Shown: positions 6,158-15,533 of the stretch, piece after piece
Layout of the letters: each line of letters starts with the position of its first letter
Position numbering within the stretch: the first letter of the stretch is position 1
Source of the DNA: a virus
Strand: one strand, 5' to 3'
Virus record (IMG/VR): IMGVR_UViG_3300033571_002976
Coordinates: 1 to 36,519 of that record
DNA: 36,519 bases
Translations under genes and position numbers: made by a program
The notes under the pieces: model-generated
What the model was told of the DNA's origin: nothing
Seen by the model: only the letters and a program-made list of their open reading frames with translations
Database searches by the model: none

Positions 6158-8590
6158 TTATGAAGAGGTTAAATACCATTCAGTTTGAAATTTTTGAAGC
6201 GTAATAGACTTAGACTTGGCTAAAAACGAAGGCGAATTTATAGGGGAAAATCTAGAAGATCCAAGAACGGTTAATCGAGTACCTGCCCCAACTAACACTA
6301 AATTATTACTCACGTAATATATCGAACCTACTGCTACTCCGACGTTAGTCGCCGCAAAGTTTGTAAGCCCATTATTTGACAAGCGGGCAATATAACTCGC
6401 ATTTGTGGAACCTATCAGAGTAAAATTTCCTCCAACCAAAATGTTGCCATCCGGTTGTATTACGATTGAATTTACTGTATCCCCTGCGTTCGGATTAAAA
6501 GTAGAATCCAAAATTCCCTCTGAGGATATTCTAGCAATATAATTACGAGCAGTGGCCCCAACCGTGGTAAAATCACCGCCGATTACAATATTTCCTTGGT
6601 TGTCTATGTCAAGTGTTCTTACATTTGAATTAACAGTAACGTCAATATATTCGGCGCCGGTGAAGGCGGTATTGGGTGAAATATCAGGACCGGCAATTCT
6701 AACCCCCGTAGAATGACCAATTATTATATCTCCGTTCCAATGTTTTTTAAACACATACGGTATTGTAAAAGACGGCGATATCGTTCGAACGGGGGCAAGA
6801 CTTCCGTTACTATTAAGTTCTGCGGCGAACGATCTGGCAGAGCCACTTACTGTGGAAAACAATCCACCAATAATGATTTTTTCGTTGTTAATTGACAGTA
6901 TAGACCATACGGAATTATCTGCGCTAGATGTAAATGAAGTGTCTAACGTACCGTCTACATTAAGACGAGCTATACGATTTCTAGCAGAGCCGCTTACGTT
7001 TATAAAATCTCCTCCAATTAAAATCTTCCCGTTTGGTTGCAGTTCAATTGCACGAACATTTCCGCTAGCACTTGGGTTAAACGAAACGTCTAGCGTATAG
7101 TCTGGATTTAATCTTACAACTCCACCCCTATCTGATCCGGACACGTGTGTAAAATTTCCACCTACGAGAAGTTTACCGTCTGGTTGCTTTACAACCGCAT
7201 TTACCGAATACGTTCCATCAAAACCAAATCTGGTTATTGGAATTGGAGATGAAATGGAATTTCCTATGCGAGTGATTGCATCCATATAAAGTGCGCGGCG
7301 ACGATTGACGCCGGTAAAGTCTCCACCTATTAAAATATTAAGTCCATGTGAAATAACTTTTTGTACGTTAGAATTTGGAATTGTAGTAAATGAGGTATCT
7401 ACTGTTCCATCAGAGTTAAGTTTAGCCAGTCTTTCTAATACATTTGACGCACCAGATCCGCTTACCTCAGTAAAATCTCCACCTATAACAATCTTATTAT
7501 CCGGTAGTATCAGTAGTGTATTTACGGTATTGTTAGTGCTAGAATTAAACCCTGTATCTAGGGTTCCATTCGTATTTATTCTGGCAATTCTAACTGCAAC
7601 CGTACTGTTTATGGTAGTAAAATTACCTCCAACCACAAATTTACCGTCAGACTGGATTGATATTGCTCTCACCGTAGTATTAAACGAAGAGCTGATAGCA
7701 CTATCTAACGTACCATCTGTGTTGATTCTAGCAAAATAATTTCGTGACGTAGATGAGACAGTTGTAAACTGTCCTCCTATCACGGCTTTACCATCGGTTT
7801 GAAGCTGTATATCCCAAACAGTTGAATTTGCTGAAGGGTTGTATCCGGTGTCTAATGTACCATCGCTGTTTAATCTAGCTATATAATTTCTGGTGGATCC
7901 ACTTACATTAGTAAAATCTCCCCCGATGAGAATTTTATTATCCGATTGAATCGCGATTGTTCGAACGGTATTGTCTGCACTTGAGTTAAACCCGGTGTCT
8001 AATGTTCCATTACTATTTAATCTAGCTATACGAGTTCTAGTGGAGCCAGAAACTAAAGTAAAAATTCCCCCGATTAAAATTTTTCCGTCTGATTGAACCG
8101 CAGTTGCGTATACTATGCTAGATGGATTTACAACGAATGAATCATCTATAGTATAATCAGAATTAAATCTAGCAAGGTATTGCATAGGCCGATTTCCAAT
8201 CGATGTGAATTGACCACCTACTAAAAATTTTCCATCGGATTGACTTGCAAACGCAGTAACAACAGCGTTCGCGTTAAAATCGGTAATTGAAGAAATGTCT
8301 ACATTAAGTCTAACATTATTATTTGTTAAGTTTGTAATACGTATTTCGGCGCCATCTGGTATGTTTGCCGTATTAGCGGTCAAAAATCTTAGTTGTTCTG
8401 TAGATGATGAACGTATTAATAAATGCTTACCTACATCACTTAACGTGATATCATATACGCTACTAGTGATACTCTGTGTAACAAATGAAGTAATACCGGT
8501 TAATCTACTCCCATCACCTATAAATGAACCTGTGTATCCAAGTGATGCCGTTACGCTACCTGTAACATTTGTTGTTTGTAATTGTGCCAT
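6158..8590 (-). CDS. tail fibre/adhesin with about 14 delta-60 (DUF5122) beta-propeller repeats
   Basis: An 810-residue protein. The N-terminus (VTASLGYTGSFIGDGSRLTGI, residues 13-33) is the usual fibre repeat. Residues 46-96 (SDVGKHLLIRSSS, then PDGAEIRITN) are the first half of a small fibre domain. From about residue 106 to 790 there are roughly fourteen repeats of the type DGKILIGGDFT, then a Gly/Ser turn, IARLN, DGTLDTSF. These match delta-60/DUF5122 repeats, which form beta-propellers. Repeat 7 and the last repeat are degenerate. The C-terminus (ITLQKFQTEWYLTSS) looks like the second half of the residue 46-96 domain. A receptor-binding or glycan-binding role in the virion is likely. No clear Shine-Dalgarno sequence precedes the ATG. 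The start lies 45 bases after the giant fibre's stop. Confidence 0.85.
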   Translation of the reverse strand: MAQLQTTNVTGSVTASLGYTGSFIGDGSRLTGITSFVTQSITSSVYDITLSDVGKHLLIRSSSTEQLRFLTANTANIPDGAEIRITNLTNNNVRLNVDISSITDFNANAVVTAFASQSDGKFLVGGQFTSIGNRPMQYLARFNSDYTIDDSFVVNPSSIVYATAVQSDGKILIGGIFTLVSGSTRTRIARLNSNGTLDTGFNSSADNTVRTIAIQSDNKILIGGDFTNVSGSTRNYIARLNSDGTLDTGYNPSANSTVWDIQLQTDGKAVIGGQFTTVSSTSRNYFARINTDGTLDSAISSSFNTTVRAISIQSDGKFVVGGNFTTINSTVAVRIARINTNGTLDTGFNSSTNNTVNTLLILPDNKIVIGGDFTEVSGSGASNVLERLAKLNSDGTVDTSFTTIPNSNVQKVISHGLNILIGGDFTGVNRRRALYMDAITRIGNSISSPIPITRFGFDGTYSVNAVVKQPDGKLLVGGNFTHVSGSDRGGVVRLNPDYTLDVSFNPSASGNVRAIELQPNGKILIGGDFINVSGSARNRIARLNVDGTLDTSFTSSADNSVWSILSINNEKIIIGGLFSTVSGSARSFAAELNSNGSLAPVRTISPSFTIPYVFKKHWNGDIIIGHSTGVRIAGPDISPNTAFTGAEYIDVTVNSNVRTLDIDNQGNIVIGGDFTTVGATARNYIARISSEGILDSTFNPNAGDTVNSIVIQPDGNILVGGNFTLIGSTNASYIARLSNNGLTNFAATNVGVAVGSIYYVSNNLVLVGAGTRLTVLGSSRFSPINSPSFLAKSKSITLQKFQTEWYLTSS

Positions 8591-8635
8591 AGTTTACGAT
8601 ATCAAAAGAGGTGAATGTCAAATATATATAGGGAA

Positions 8636-11600
8636 TTAACCGTGGATTTGCTTGATCTGTTGTTGCAAATCAGTCACTACACTTAATAGCAAAATTGTCA
8701 ATTTGCTATAGTGAATACCAATAGGATCTCCAGCGGCATCATATTCTACCAGTTCCGGAAAAATGGGTGCCACTTGTTCTGCAATTAACCCAATATCTTC
8801 TTTACCGGTTTCTTTCCAACTAAATCGCACCGGATTCAAATTAGAAACGGATATAGTTTCTAATGGTCGTATATTTTCTTTTAATTTAATAGTGGAGGTT
8901 TCCGTTAATGATTGAACCGTTACGTTGCCCGTAAAAGTTGCTGTAGAACCAGATGTATTTCCTTGAACGTGTAGTTTTGCCCCCGGGCTCGTGGTTCCGA
9001 TCCCAACGTTACCAGAAGAATTTATACGAGCTTGCTCAACGTCACTGATCGTAAATCTAACATCTGCCCCGCCAAGTAATAATGGTTGATACGAAGAAAC
9101 CCCTGTTCTATCAACCCCTTCTATTACACCTCCCGTAGTGTTTGCTCCAATTCTTACGGCTCTAGTAGACCCGGCAATTAATGCAATATTAGTGCCATCG
9201 CTTGCGCTGACATGCAATCGTGTAGATGGAGATGCTATGCCAATACCCACTCTGTCATTCGCCGCATCTACTACCAAGGTATTTGTATCTACAGTTAATC
9301 CCGCAAATGATGGCGAATCTCCTGTCTGCAATCCCGTATCCACATCTGTGTTTACGTTATTAATTGTGACACGTACTGTACCTTGTGACGGAGATGATGC
9401 AGTTGAACTACTAACTATACCTTCCGCTATAGTAATAGTAGGATTGCCAGAAACGCCATCTGCGTTTGTCACGCTTAAGCCGGTTCCAGACACCGCAATA
9501 CTTCTAGCTGTGATGGTGTCTGCTGCGGTTCTAGTAACCAGCCCGTTAGTTGCTAAGTTATGAAACGCTAACGCTTGGCCGGTTAATCCAACTGTCCCGG
9601 ATGTAGTAATAGTCCCCCCGGTAATACCATTGTTAGTAGCAATGGATGTTACTGTACCCGCGCCAATAGCTGTTCTGAAGTCAGCGGCGGATAGCGTAGA
9701 CACCGTATTATCTGCATTTATTCTGGGGAAGGTGACTGCGCTTGGGTTGGTTAGCGTGAATAAATTAGATCCAACCGTTGTTGCTCCAAGATTTGTTCTG
9801 GCGTTTGGTGCAGTAGTTGCGCCGGTACCACCGTTTGCAACGGCTACAGTTCCGGTGACATTGGCTGCATTTCCCGTAATATTAATACTCCAATTTCCAC
9901 TTGCGTTAGTACCATCGGTCCATGCTATATCTTTAAATGATGCATATGCAGTACCAGAACCAAAACTTTGTTGCCAAATTCGTATACCTAGTGCATCTTT
10001 ACGGAACATTAATAGGTTATCGTTACCGCCCGACGAATCGCTATAAGAACGCAAATGCAAATAATCTGCATACGGTGAAGTATTATTATTTGCCCATGAA
10101 GTAAAACCAAATGTCATGTACCCCGAAAGATCGTCTGAAGGTGCTTTGATTCGGTCGTCAAGTGTAACCAATCTATTAATGGTAATATTCGCGCTGCCGT
10201 TAAATGACACTCCGTTGATAGTACGAGTGGTTTGAAGTATGGTTGCGGTTGCTGCATTTCCCGTAGCGTTTCCCGACAAAGTGGCCGTAATAGTACCCGC
10301 TGAAAAGTTACCAGATGAATCGCGTAATGCTACCGTATTGGCGGTGTTAGTGGTGGCAGCATAGCCTACTTGACAGTTTGAAATCGTAGCAGTTACGTTT
10401 TGAAACGCAGACGCTTCAAGTCCAATAGACCAGCCGGTAGTCCATGTTGCGGACTGATTGCTATACCCCAACTGAACGTCGGTCACGAATACTTGCGGAT
10501 ACGACCAAGTACTTGATAATTCACCAATGTATATACAAAATTGTGTACCGGTATATCCAAATCGAACCGTAAAATTTCTATCTGTTGTAGGATGTCCGAC
10601 TATAAACGCAAACGGATTATTTGCCCATGTATTAGACCCGGGTGCGTATGGATATCCTCCGACTTGTAAAACAAACGATTCGTTTGTAGTATATTCATAC
10701 ACGGTAACTCGCATGGTTACCATCGTATCGGTAATACCAGCGGGTAAATTAATACGTATTGCACCGGTTTCTGTTGTTGTTTGTGTTACTCTTTCAGCCC
10801 CGCCGGGTTGTGTTATTCTGCGATAATTTGCATCGTAAATAGAAGGAACTAATATATTTGCCGATCCGTTAAACGATACTCCGTTGATTGTACGAGCAGT
10901 TTGTAACGTTGTCGCGGTTCCCGCGTTTCCGTCTACACTAACTCCAGTTAATGTTTGTGTAGCAGAAGACCGATTAAGTGCAATTGATGTGGTACCGACA
11001 AAAAATGTTTGATTGGATAGTGCTAACGCAACACCCGCAGCCGTAGGTGTGGCACGTGGAAAATTAACAACACCTGTATTGGTTGCCGTCATGAACAGTT
11101 GTGGTCCGGTACCATAACTGTCCGTTGTGGCAAAGCCCATAGCGGTTCCGGTACTATTGTTGTTAGATACATAAATACCAGCTTGGGCTTCATTAGCATT
11201 ACCGCCTTGGAAGGTAATAGCCGCTTGTCTATTATTACCAGTGGTTCCCGCGCCGTTTTGCATATGAATATTGCCGAGTATTGATAACCCAACATTAAAA
11301 CTATTGTTGGCAATGCCGGTTGCGGTATTATAGGTAGAATATAAAATATTACTAAACGTAGAAACTTGAGCCGACGAGCTAACTATACCTCCTGCGATGG
11401 TAATGGTTGGATTGCCCGAAACGCCATCGGCGTTTGTAATAGAAAGACCCGTACCAGACACCGCAATACTTCGTGCGGCAACGGTGTCTGCGGCAGTACG
11501 TGCAACTAATCCGTTGGATGCTAAATTATGAAACGCGAGAGCTTGACCGGTAAGCGCAAGCGTTCTGGTAGCAGAAATATCACCGCCGCCAGTTAATCCT

Positions 11601-14600
11601 GTTCCCGCTGAAATAGATACTGTTGTATGGTTTATATGTTCATTTGCTACATATCCGCTTGTAGAACCGTGAGTAATTTGCCCTGAACTAGAAACAATAC
11701 CAACCGGAACGTTTGTTAAGCTCGTATACGCGAGCGATCCTGTGAACGAAGACGCCGAAACATTTCCTTGAACGTGAAGTAGTGCCCCGGGAGAGGTTGT
11801 ATTGATGCCAACATTCCCAGACGCGGACACATACATTATCTGCGTACCACCACTGTTTACGAGTCGTAATAATCCTTGCGTAGTACTATCACCGCGAATA
11901 TGTAAGTTGGAATCGGGTGACGTAGTAGCAATACCAACTCGCCCCGACCCGGCGGTTGCTACTGCATTCGTGTCAATAGTTAATACGGCATTTGCGAGAG
12001 ATGTTGCAGAATTAGATCCTACATTATCTAATAATACATGAATTTTACCACTTGCGTTTCCGCCTTGCGAATGATTATCTGTTCGCTCGAATACTAATGC
12101 AGATTTTCTATAAGAAGTATTTGCGGGTTCTAAATATCCAAAATGTATACCAGAAAACGAACCAATGCCAAGTTGTGCTCCAAAACTCGCTGCTATGGAC
12201 GCTCCCGAGTTTATATCTAATTTGTATTGTGGAGTGGTGGTATTAATACCAACATTACCAGAGGAATTAATAAACACGGCATTAGTTGAACCATTTACAA
12301 CTAAATTTAACCCTGTATTTGAGCCAATTCCAAAATTTGTTCCGTCGAATGTAGTAAATCCTCGGCCAAACCCACCAACTAAAAAGTCCGTAATTAACCC
12401 ATTGGTGCTTCTATTGAAAGACGCCGCACTATGCGCATTTACATTTACAGCTAGTCTACCACCCGCTACTACGAATCTATCGTTGGCGTCTACATAAGTA
12501 GAAGTGGTACCAACGCCTACAAACCCAGCAGATTTTACAACAAAGTAATCACCATTCCCCGCCGCAGATGAAACTCTGAAAATATCCGCAGTTTGACCTG
12601 TTCCAGTAAACGCCATCAATTCCAAAGGTATTGCTGTAGTGGCCGACGCCGCGATGTATGCCATAACGTTAGTTGGTGTTGCGGCACCGTTTCCGGCTAT
12701 AGTAAACCTATCAGTTCCGGGCTGTACCGTAAGTTTACCATTTACGGATAGTCCAGCAAACGTTGGACTATCTGCCGCTTGTAATCCAGTATCTACGTCG
12801 GTGTTAACTCCATTTATTGTAACCCGAACAGTGCCTTGCGAAGGAGAAGATGCCGTAGAGGATGATACGATGGCCCCTGCTATTGTTATGGTAGGGTTAC
12901 CTGAAACCCCATCTGCATTTGAAATACTTAATCCAGTACCGGAGACAGCGATGCTACGTGCCACGATGGTGTCGGCAGCAGTTCTAGTAACGAGCCCATT
13001 CGATGCTAAATTATGAAACGCCAGTGCTTGTCCAGTAAGAGCTAATGTTCTTGTGGCGGAAATATCTCCACCGCCAGTTAGCCCTGTACCAGCAGAAATG
13101 GAAACCGAAGTGTGGTTGATATGTTCATTTGCCACATACCCGGAGGTTGCGTTATGCGATACTTGTCCAGACGCGCTAAATATACCACGGGCATTTATTA
13201 CCGCAGTAGTTCCGTTGGTGAAATGTGCAGATGAGGTATCTAGCGTTAAAGTTCGAGTGGCACTAATATCTCCACCCCCGGAAAGCCCTGAACCAGCGCT
13301 GATAGACACCGACGTATGATTAATGTGCTCGTTTGCTACATATCCAGATGTGGCGGTGTGTGAAATTTGTCCAGAGGATGATACTATACCAACCGGGATA
13401 TTACTTAACCCGGTATACGATACTTGTCCAGAGGATGATACTATGCCAACCGGAATATTTGTTAAACCAGAATACGATACTTGATTTGATGAACTAAATA
13501 TCCCTCGGGCATTTATAACAGTTGTTACGCCTCCGGTAAAGTGCGTAGAACCAGTATCCAACGTTATCGTACGAGTTGTACTAATATCACCACCGCCGCT
13601 TAATCCAGAACCGGCGGTTATGGATACGGAAGTATGGTTAATATGCTCGTTTGCTACGTATCCAGATGTTAAGTTATGAGAAATCTGTCCAGATGAAGAT
13701 ACTGTACCGAGTGGTAGCAATAACGCAATTTGTGCGGAAGATGATGGAATACCAGACAAGGTAACTGTTCCCGTGGCGGTTAATGCACCCGTAACATACA
13801 ACCCCGCTTCTATATGGGTAAGTTTTGTTGGAAAAACCACTCGAATAGAACTAGACGCTTCCGCCGTATCAATGTGATCGTCCCCAGATGCCACGGGAAC
13901 TCTTCCTGAAATTAGGCCCCGTTCGTTTCCAGTAGTACCGGTATTTTGCGGTCCAGCTATTAAAATTGCACTAGTATATGATCCCCCAAAGACATCTTCA
14001 TATAACCATCTATCGGATACACTATCCCAAAATAATGATCCCGATCTATTCGCTGAACCCGAGTCTACTACAGATATACCACCAAAGCGTAAAGAATTGT
14101 TCGTATTAACTATAATTTTATTCGTTGCTACGTTAAATTGCGAAGAAGTAACATATTGAATAGATTGTGACGCGGCGGTTAGAAGCCCAGAAACCGTTAG
14201 ATTTCCATTAATTACTCCATTTCCACTTGCTTGAATACTCGCGCCACTAACCGCACCCGTTGCAGTGATATTTGCAGGAGTAATGTTTTGGTTGGCAATA
14301 TTCGCAACCGTTTGCGTCGAACTTGACATGATTCCAACCGGAACATTGCTTAATCCAGTATACGACACTTGACCGGATGAAGACACTACACCACCCGCTA
14401 TAGTTATGGTAGGATTCCCGGACACACCATCAGCGTTTGACACGCTTAATCCTGTTCCGGAGACTGCAATACTTCGCGCAGCAACCGTGTCTGCTGCTGT
14501 TCTGGCCACCAGTCCATTAGACGCTAAATTATGGAACGCCAGTACTTGGCCGGTCAATGCTATAGTTCTAGTTGCTGAAATATCACCACCGCCAGTGAGA

Positions 14601-15394
14601 CCGGTGCTGGTAGAGATTGAAACGGCGGTGTGATCTATGTGGCGATTAGCAACGTAGTTTGTGGTAGCGTTATGATCTATTTGCGCGGACGAACTAACAA
14701 CTCCACGTGCATTTATAGTTGAAGTTATCCCACTAGTGAAATGAGTAGATCCGGTATCCAGCGCTAATGTACGATTTGCGCTAATATCTCCCCCACCGGA
14801 TAACCCAGAGCCCGCAGAAATGGAAACCGAGGTGTGATTGATATGTTCGTTTGCTACATATCCAGTAGTCAAGTTGTGATTTACCTGAGCAGAGCTTGAT
14901 ACCGTTCCAACGGGAAGCAACGAAACAACTTGTACAGAGCTACTTACTATACCTGCCGGAATATTCGATAATCCAACATATGAAACCTGCCCAGACGAAG
15001 ACACCGTACCTGTTGGTAATCCTGATGGACTAACAAAAGAAGCAGTTGAAGCAAATGATGCGCTAACTACGTTGTTTGCCCAACTACTTGTACCCAGTAA
15101 TGAGCCCGTAAGACTTCCATTAAAGGTACCAGTAAACGATCCACTGCTAACTTGTGCAGAGGACGATACGATTACCGAGGGGAGGTTTGTTACGTGGGAC
15201 GCCGTTACGGCGAATGAAGCGGTCGTGGCAAATGACGCGGACGTTGCGTTTGTTGCAATCCCGGCAGAAGTTAACGCATAAGACGCTGTTACTGCAAACG
15301 ATGAACTACCTGCCAGCGATCCGGTAAACCCGGCTGTGGAAATAGAAGATCCACTTACTATCAGACCACGCCGAGCTATAAATTCATTTGCCAT
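8636..15394 (-). CDS. giant tail fibre (2252 aa) with C-terminal S74 intramolecular chaperone
   Basis: Starts MANEFIARRGLIV, a probable docking tag shared with the preceding fibre. The body is built of repeats such as VSSSGQVSYTGLSNIPVG, HINHTSVSISAGSGLSGGGD and SGNVGINTTSPGALLHVQG. A 53-residue module occurs four times (281-333, 787-839, 1282-1334, 1938-1990). Residues about 410-535 are a domain shared with two other fibres. Residues about 1340-1930 hold largely unique sequence, including an ANVTGTVAVANGGTGATT-type segment. Residues 2166-2252 are a peptidase_S74 domain: STIKLKENI with Ser2167 and Lys2172 as the expected self-cleavage dyad, NPVRFSWK, GLIAEQV and a C-terminal coiled helix. In this family the domain trimerises the fibre and then cleaves itself off. 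A host-recognition role is likely. The start is fixed by homology to the upstream paralogue; its ribosome site is weak. Confidence 0.9.
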   Translation of the reverse strand: MANEFIARRGLIVSGSSISTAGFTGSLAGSSSFAVTASYALTSAGIATNATSASFATTASFAVTASHVTNLPSVIVSSSAQVSSGSFTGTFNGSLTGSLLGTSSWANNVVSASFASTASFVSPSGLPTGTVSSSGQVSYVGLSNIPAGIVSSSVQVVSLLPVGTVSSSAQVNHNLTTGYVANEHINHTSVSISAGSGLSGGGDISANRTLALDTGSTHFTSGITSTINARGVVSSSAQIDHNATTNYVANRHIDHTAVSISTSTGLTGGGDISATRTIALTGQVLAFHNLASNGLVARTAADTVAARSIAVSGTGLSVSNADGVSGNPTITIAGGVVSSSGQVSYTGLSNVPVGIMSSSTQTVANIANQNITPANITATGAVSGASIQASGNGVINGNLTVSGLLTAASQSIQYVTSSQFNVATNKIIVNTNNSLRFGGISVVDSGSANRSGSLFWDSVSDRWLYEDVFGGSYTSAILIAGPQNTGTTGNERGLISGRVPVASGDDHIDTAEASSSIRVVFPTKLTHIEAGLYVTGALTATGTVTLSGIPSSSAQIALLLPLGTVSSSGQISHNLTSGYVANEHINHTSVSITAGSGLSGGGDISTTRTITLDTGSTHFTGGVTTVINARGIFSSSNQVSYSGLTNIPVGIVSSSGQVSYTGLSNIPVGIVSSSGQISHTATSGYVANEHINHTSVSISAGSGLSGGGDISATRTLTLDTSSAHFTNGTTAVINARGIFSASGQVSHNATSGYVANEHINHTSVSISAGTGLTGGGDISATRTLALTGQALAFHNLASNGLVTRTAADTIVARSIAVSGTGLSISNADGVSGNPTITIAGAIVSSSTASSPSQGTVRVTINGVNTDVDTGLQAADSPTFAGLSVNGKLTVQPGTDRFTIAGNGAATPTNVMAYIAASATTAIPLELMAFTGTGQTADIFRVSSAAGNGDYFVVKSAGFVGVGTTSTYVDANDRFVVAGGRLAVNVNAHSAASFNRSTNGLITDFLVGGFGRGFTTFDGTNFGIGSNTGLNLVVNGSTNAVFINSSGNVGINTTTPQYKLDINSGASIAASFGAQLGIGSFSGIHFGYLEPANTSYRKSALVFERTDNHSQGGNASGKIHVLLDNVGSNSATSLANAVLTIDTNAVATAGSGRVGIATTSPDSNLHIRGDSTTQGLLRLVNSGGTQIMYVSASGNVGINTTSPGALLHVQGNVSASSFTGSLAYTSLTNVPVGIVSSSGQITHGSTSGYVANEHINHTTVSISAGTGLTGGGDISATRTLALTGQALAFHNLASNGLVARTAADTVAARSIAVSGTGLSITNADGVSGNPTITIAGGIVSSSAQVSTFSNILYSTYNTATGIANNSFNVGLSILGNIHMQNGAGTTGNNRQAAITFQGGNANEAQAGIYVSNNNSTGTAMGFATTDSYGTGPQLFMTATNTGVVNFPRATPTAAGVALALSNQTFFVGTTSIALNRSSATQTLTGVSVDGNAGTATTLQTARTINGVSFNGSANILVPSIYDANYRRITQPGGAERVTQTTTETGAIRINLPAGITDTMVTMRVTVYEYTTNESFVLQVGGYPYAPGSNTWANNPFAFIVGHPTTDRNFTVRFGYTGTQFCIYIGELSSTWSYPQVFVTDVQLGYSNQSATWTTGWSIGLEASAFQNVTATISNCQVGYAATTNTANTVALRDSSGNFSAGTITATLSGNATGNAATATILQTTRTINGVSFNGSANITINRLVTLDDRIKAPSDDLSGYMTFGFTSWANNNTSPYADYLHLRSYSDSSGGNDNLLMFRKDALGIRIWQQSFGSGTAYASFKDIAWTDGTNASGNWSINITGNAANVTGTVAVANGGTGATTAPNARTNLGATTVGSNLFTLTNPSAVTFPRINADNTVSTLSAADFRTAIGAGTVTSIATNNGITGGTITTSGTVGLTGQALAFHNLATNGLVTRTAADTITARSIAVSGTGLSVTNADGVSGNPTITIAEGIVSSSTASSPSQGTVRVTINNVNTDVDTGLQTGDSPSFAGLTVDTNTLVVDAANDRVGIGIASPSTRLHVSASDGTNIALIAGSTRAVRIGANTTGGVIEGVDRTGVSSYQPLLLGGADVRFTISDVEQARINSSGNVGIGTTSPGAKLHVQGNTSGSTATFTGNVTVQSLTETSTIKLKENIRPLETISVSNLNPVRFSWKETGKEDIGLIAEQVAPIFPELVEYDAAGDPIGIHYSKLTILLLSVVTDLQQQIKQIHG
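9425..9583 (-). repeat. 53-codon fibre module, copy 4 of 4
   Basis: Encodes residues 1938-1990, from TGQALAFHNLA through NGLVTRTAADT and ARSIAVSGTGLS to GNPTITIA. Exactly 159 bases, like the other three copies. Compared with the copy at 12878 by hand, 34 of 53 codons differ, but only four change the amino acid. Confidence 0.9.
11393..11551 (-). repeat. 53-codon fibre module, copy 3 of 4
   Basis: Encodes residues 1282-1334 with the same amino-acid pattern. It is immediately followed downstream by IVSSSAQV and preceded by an ISAGTGLTGGGDISATRTLAL segment that is also repeated. Synonymous codons are different again from the other copies. Confidence 0.9.
12878..13036 (-). repeat. 53-codon fibre module, copy 2 of 4
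   Basis: Encodes residues 787-839. Same 159-base length with no insertion or deletion. It is followed by an SSSTASSPSQGTVRVTIN segment that also follows copy 4, so copies 2 and 4 share a longer repeated context. Confidence 0.9.
14396..14554 (-). repeat. 53-codon fibre module, copy 1 of 4
   Basis: Encodes residues 281-333, the most N-terminal copy. It follows an HIDHTAVSISTSTGLTGGGD segment. Same length and amino-acid pattern as the other copies, but with its own set of synonymous codons. Confidence 0.9.
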
Positions 15395-15411
15395 GAGATA
15401 CCCGTATAATA

Positions 15412-15447
15412 AAAATGTCCAATGAAAATTATTTCACTGGACATTTT
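15412..15447 (-). terminator. intrinsic terminator after the 822-residue fibre gene
   Basis: Arms 15412-15427 and 15432-15447 pair over 16 positions with one A-C mismatch and an ATTA-type loop. In the gene direction the hairpin ends in a T-run (ACATTTTTATTA). It lies in the 139-base spacer before the giant fibre, about 18 bases upstream of its ATG, so any promoter for that gene must lie very close or the hairpin must be read through. Confidence 0.8.
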
Positions 15448-15470
15448 GAGATGTACGTATCTAGTAATTA

Positions 15471-15499
15471 TTATATTGTAGACATCGATACATCTCCTT
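15471..15499 (-). promoter_or_regulatory. possible leader: AAGGAG followed by a four-codon reading frame
   Basis: In the gene direction, AAGGAG (15499-15494), 8 bases of spacing, then ATG TCT ACA ATA TAA (15485-15471). It sits just upstream of the terminator at 15412-15447. The TGGACAG at 15511-15505 could also pair with part of the hairpin. A leader/attenuator is possible, but chance is a serious alternative. Confidence 0.2.
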
Positions 15500-15520
15500 C
15501 ACTGTCCAGAGAAGTATACT

Positions 15521-15528
15521 AATAAATA
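15521..15528 (+). promoter_or_regulatory. TATAAATA-like octamer, one mismatch (AATAAATA)
   Basis: Reads TATTTATT in the gene direction. It lies in the spacer between the two large fibre genes, upstream of the terminator and 127 bases before the next ATG, so its spacing differs from the other copies and its relevance is doubtful. Confidence 0.2.
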
Positions 15529-15533
15529 GTCTA

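Noticed and set aside
11089-11313. Minus-strand frame of 74 codons in another phase of the giant fibre
   Set aside because: Wholly inside the fibre in a different frame, without a ribosome site. Similar frames at 19478-19663, 22513-22722 and 27521-27724 were rejected for the same reason.
7305-13319. Plus-strand open frames of 60-144 codons opposite the fibre genes
   Set aside because: They mirror the repeat structure of the minus-strand fibres, have odd Val/Pro/Ala-rich composition and no ribosome sites. They are antisense shadows.
8636-15394. CRISPR-like or tandem DNA repeat array
   Set aside because: The repeats are in-frame protein repeats, irregularly spaced and diverged at silent sites, not direct DNA repeats with spacers.
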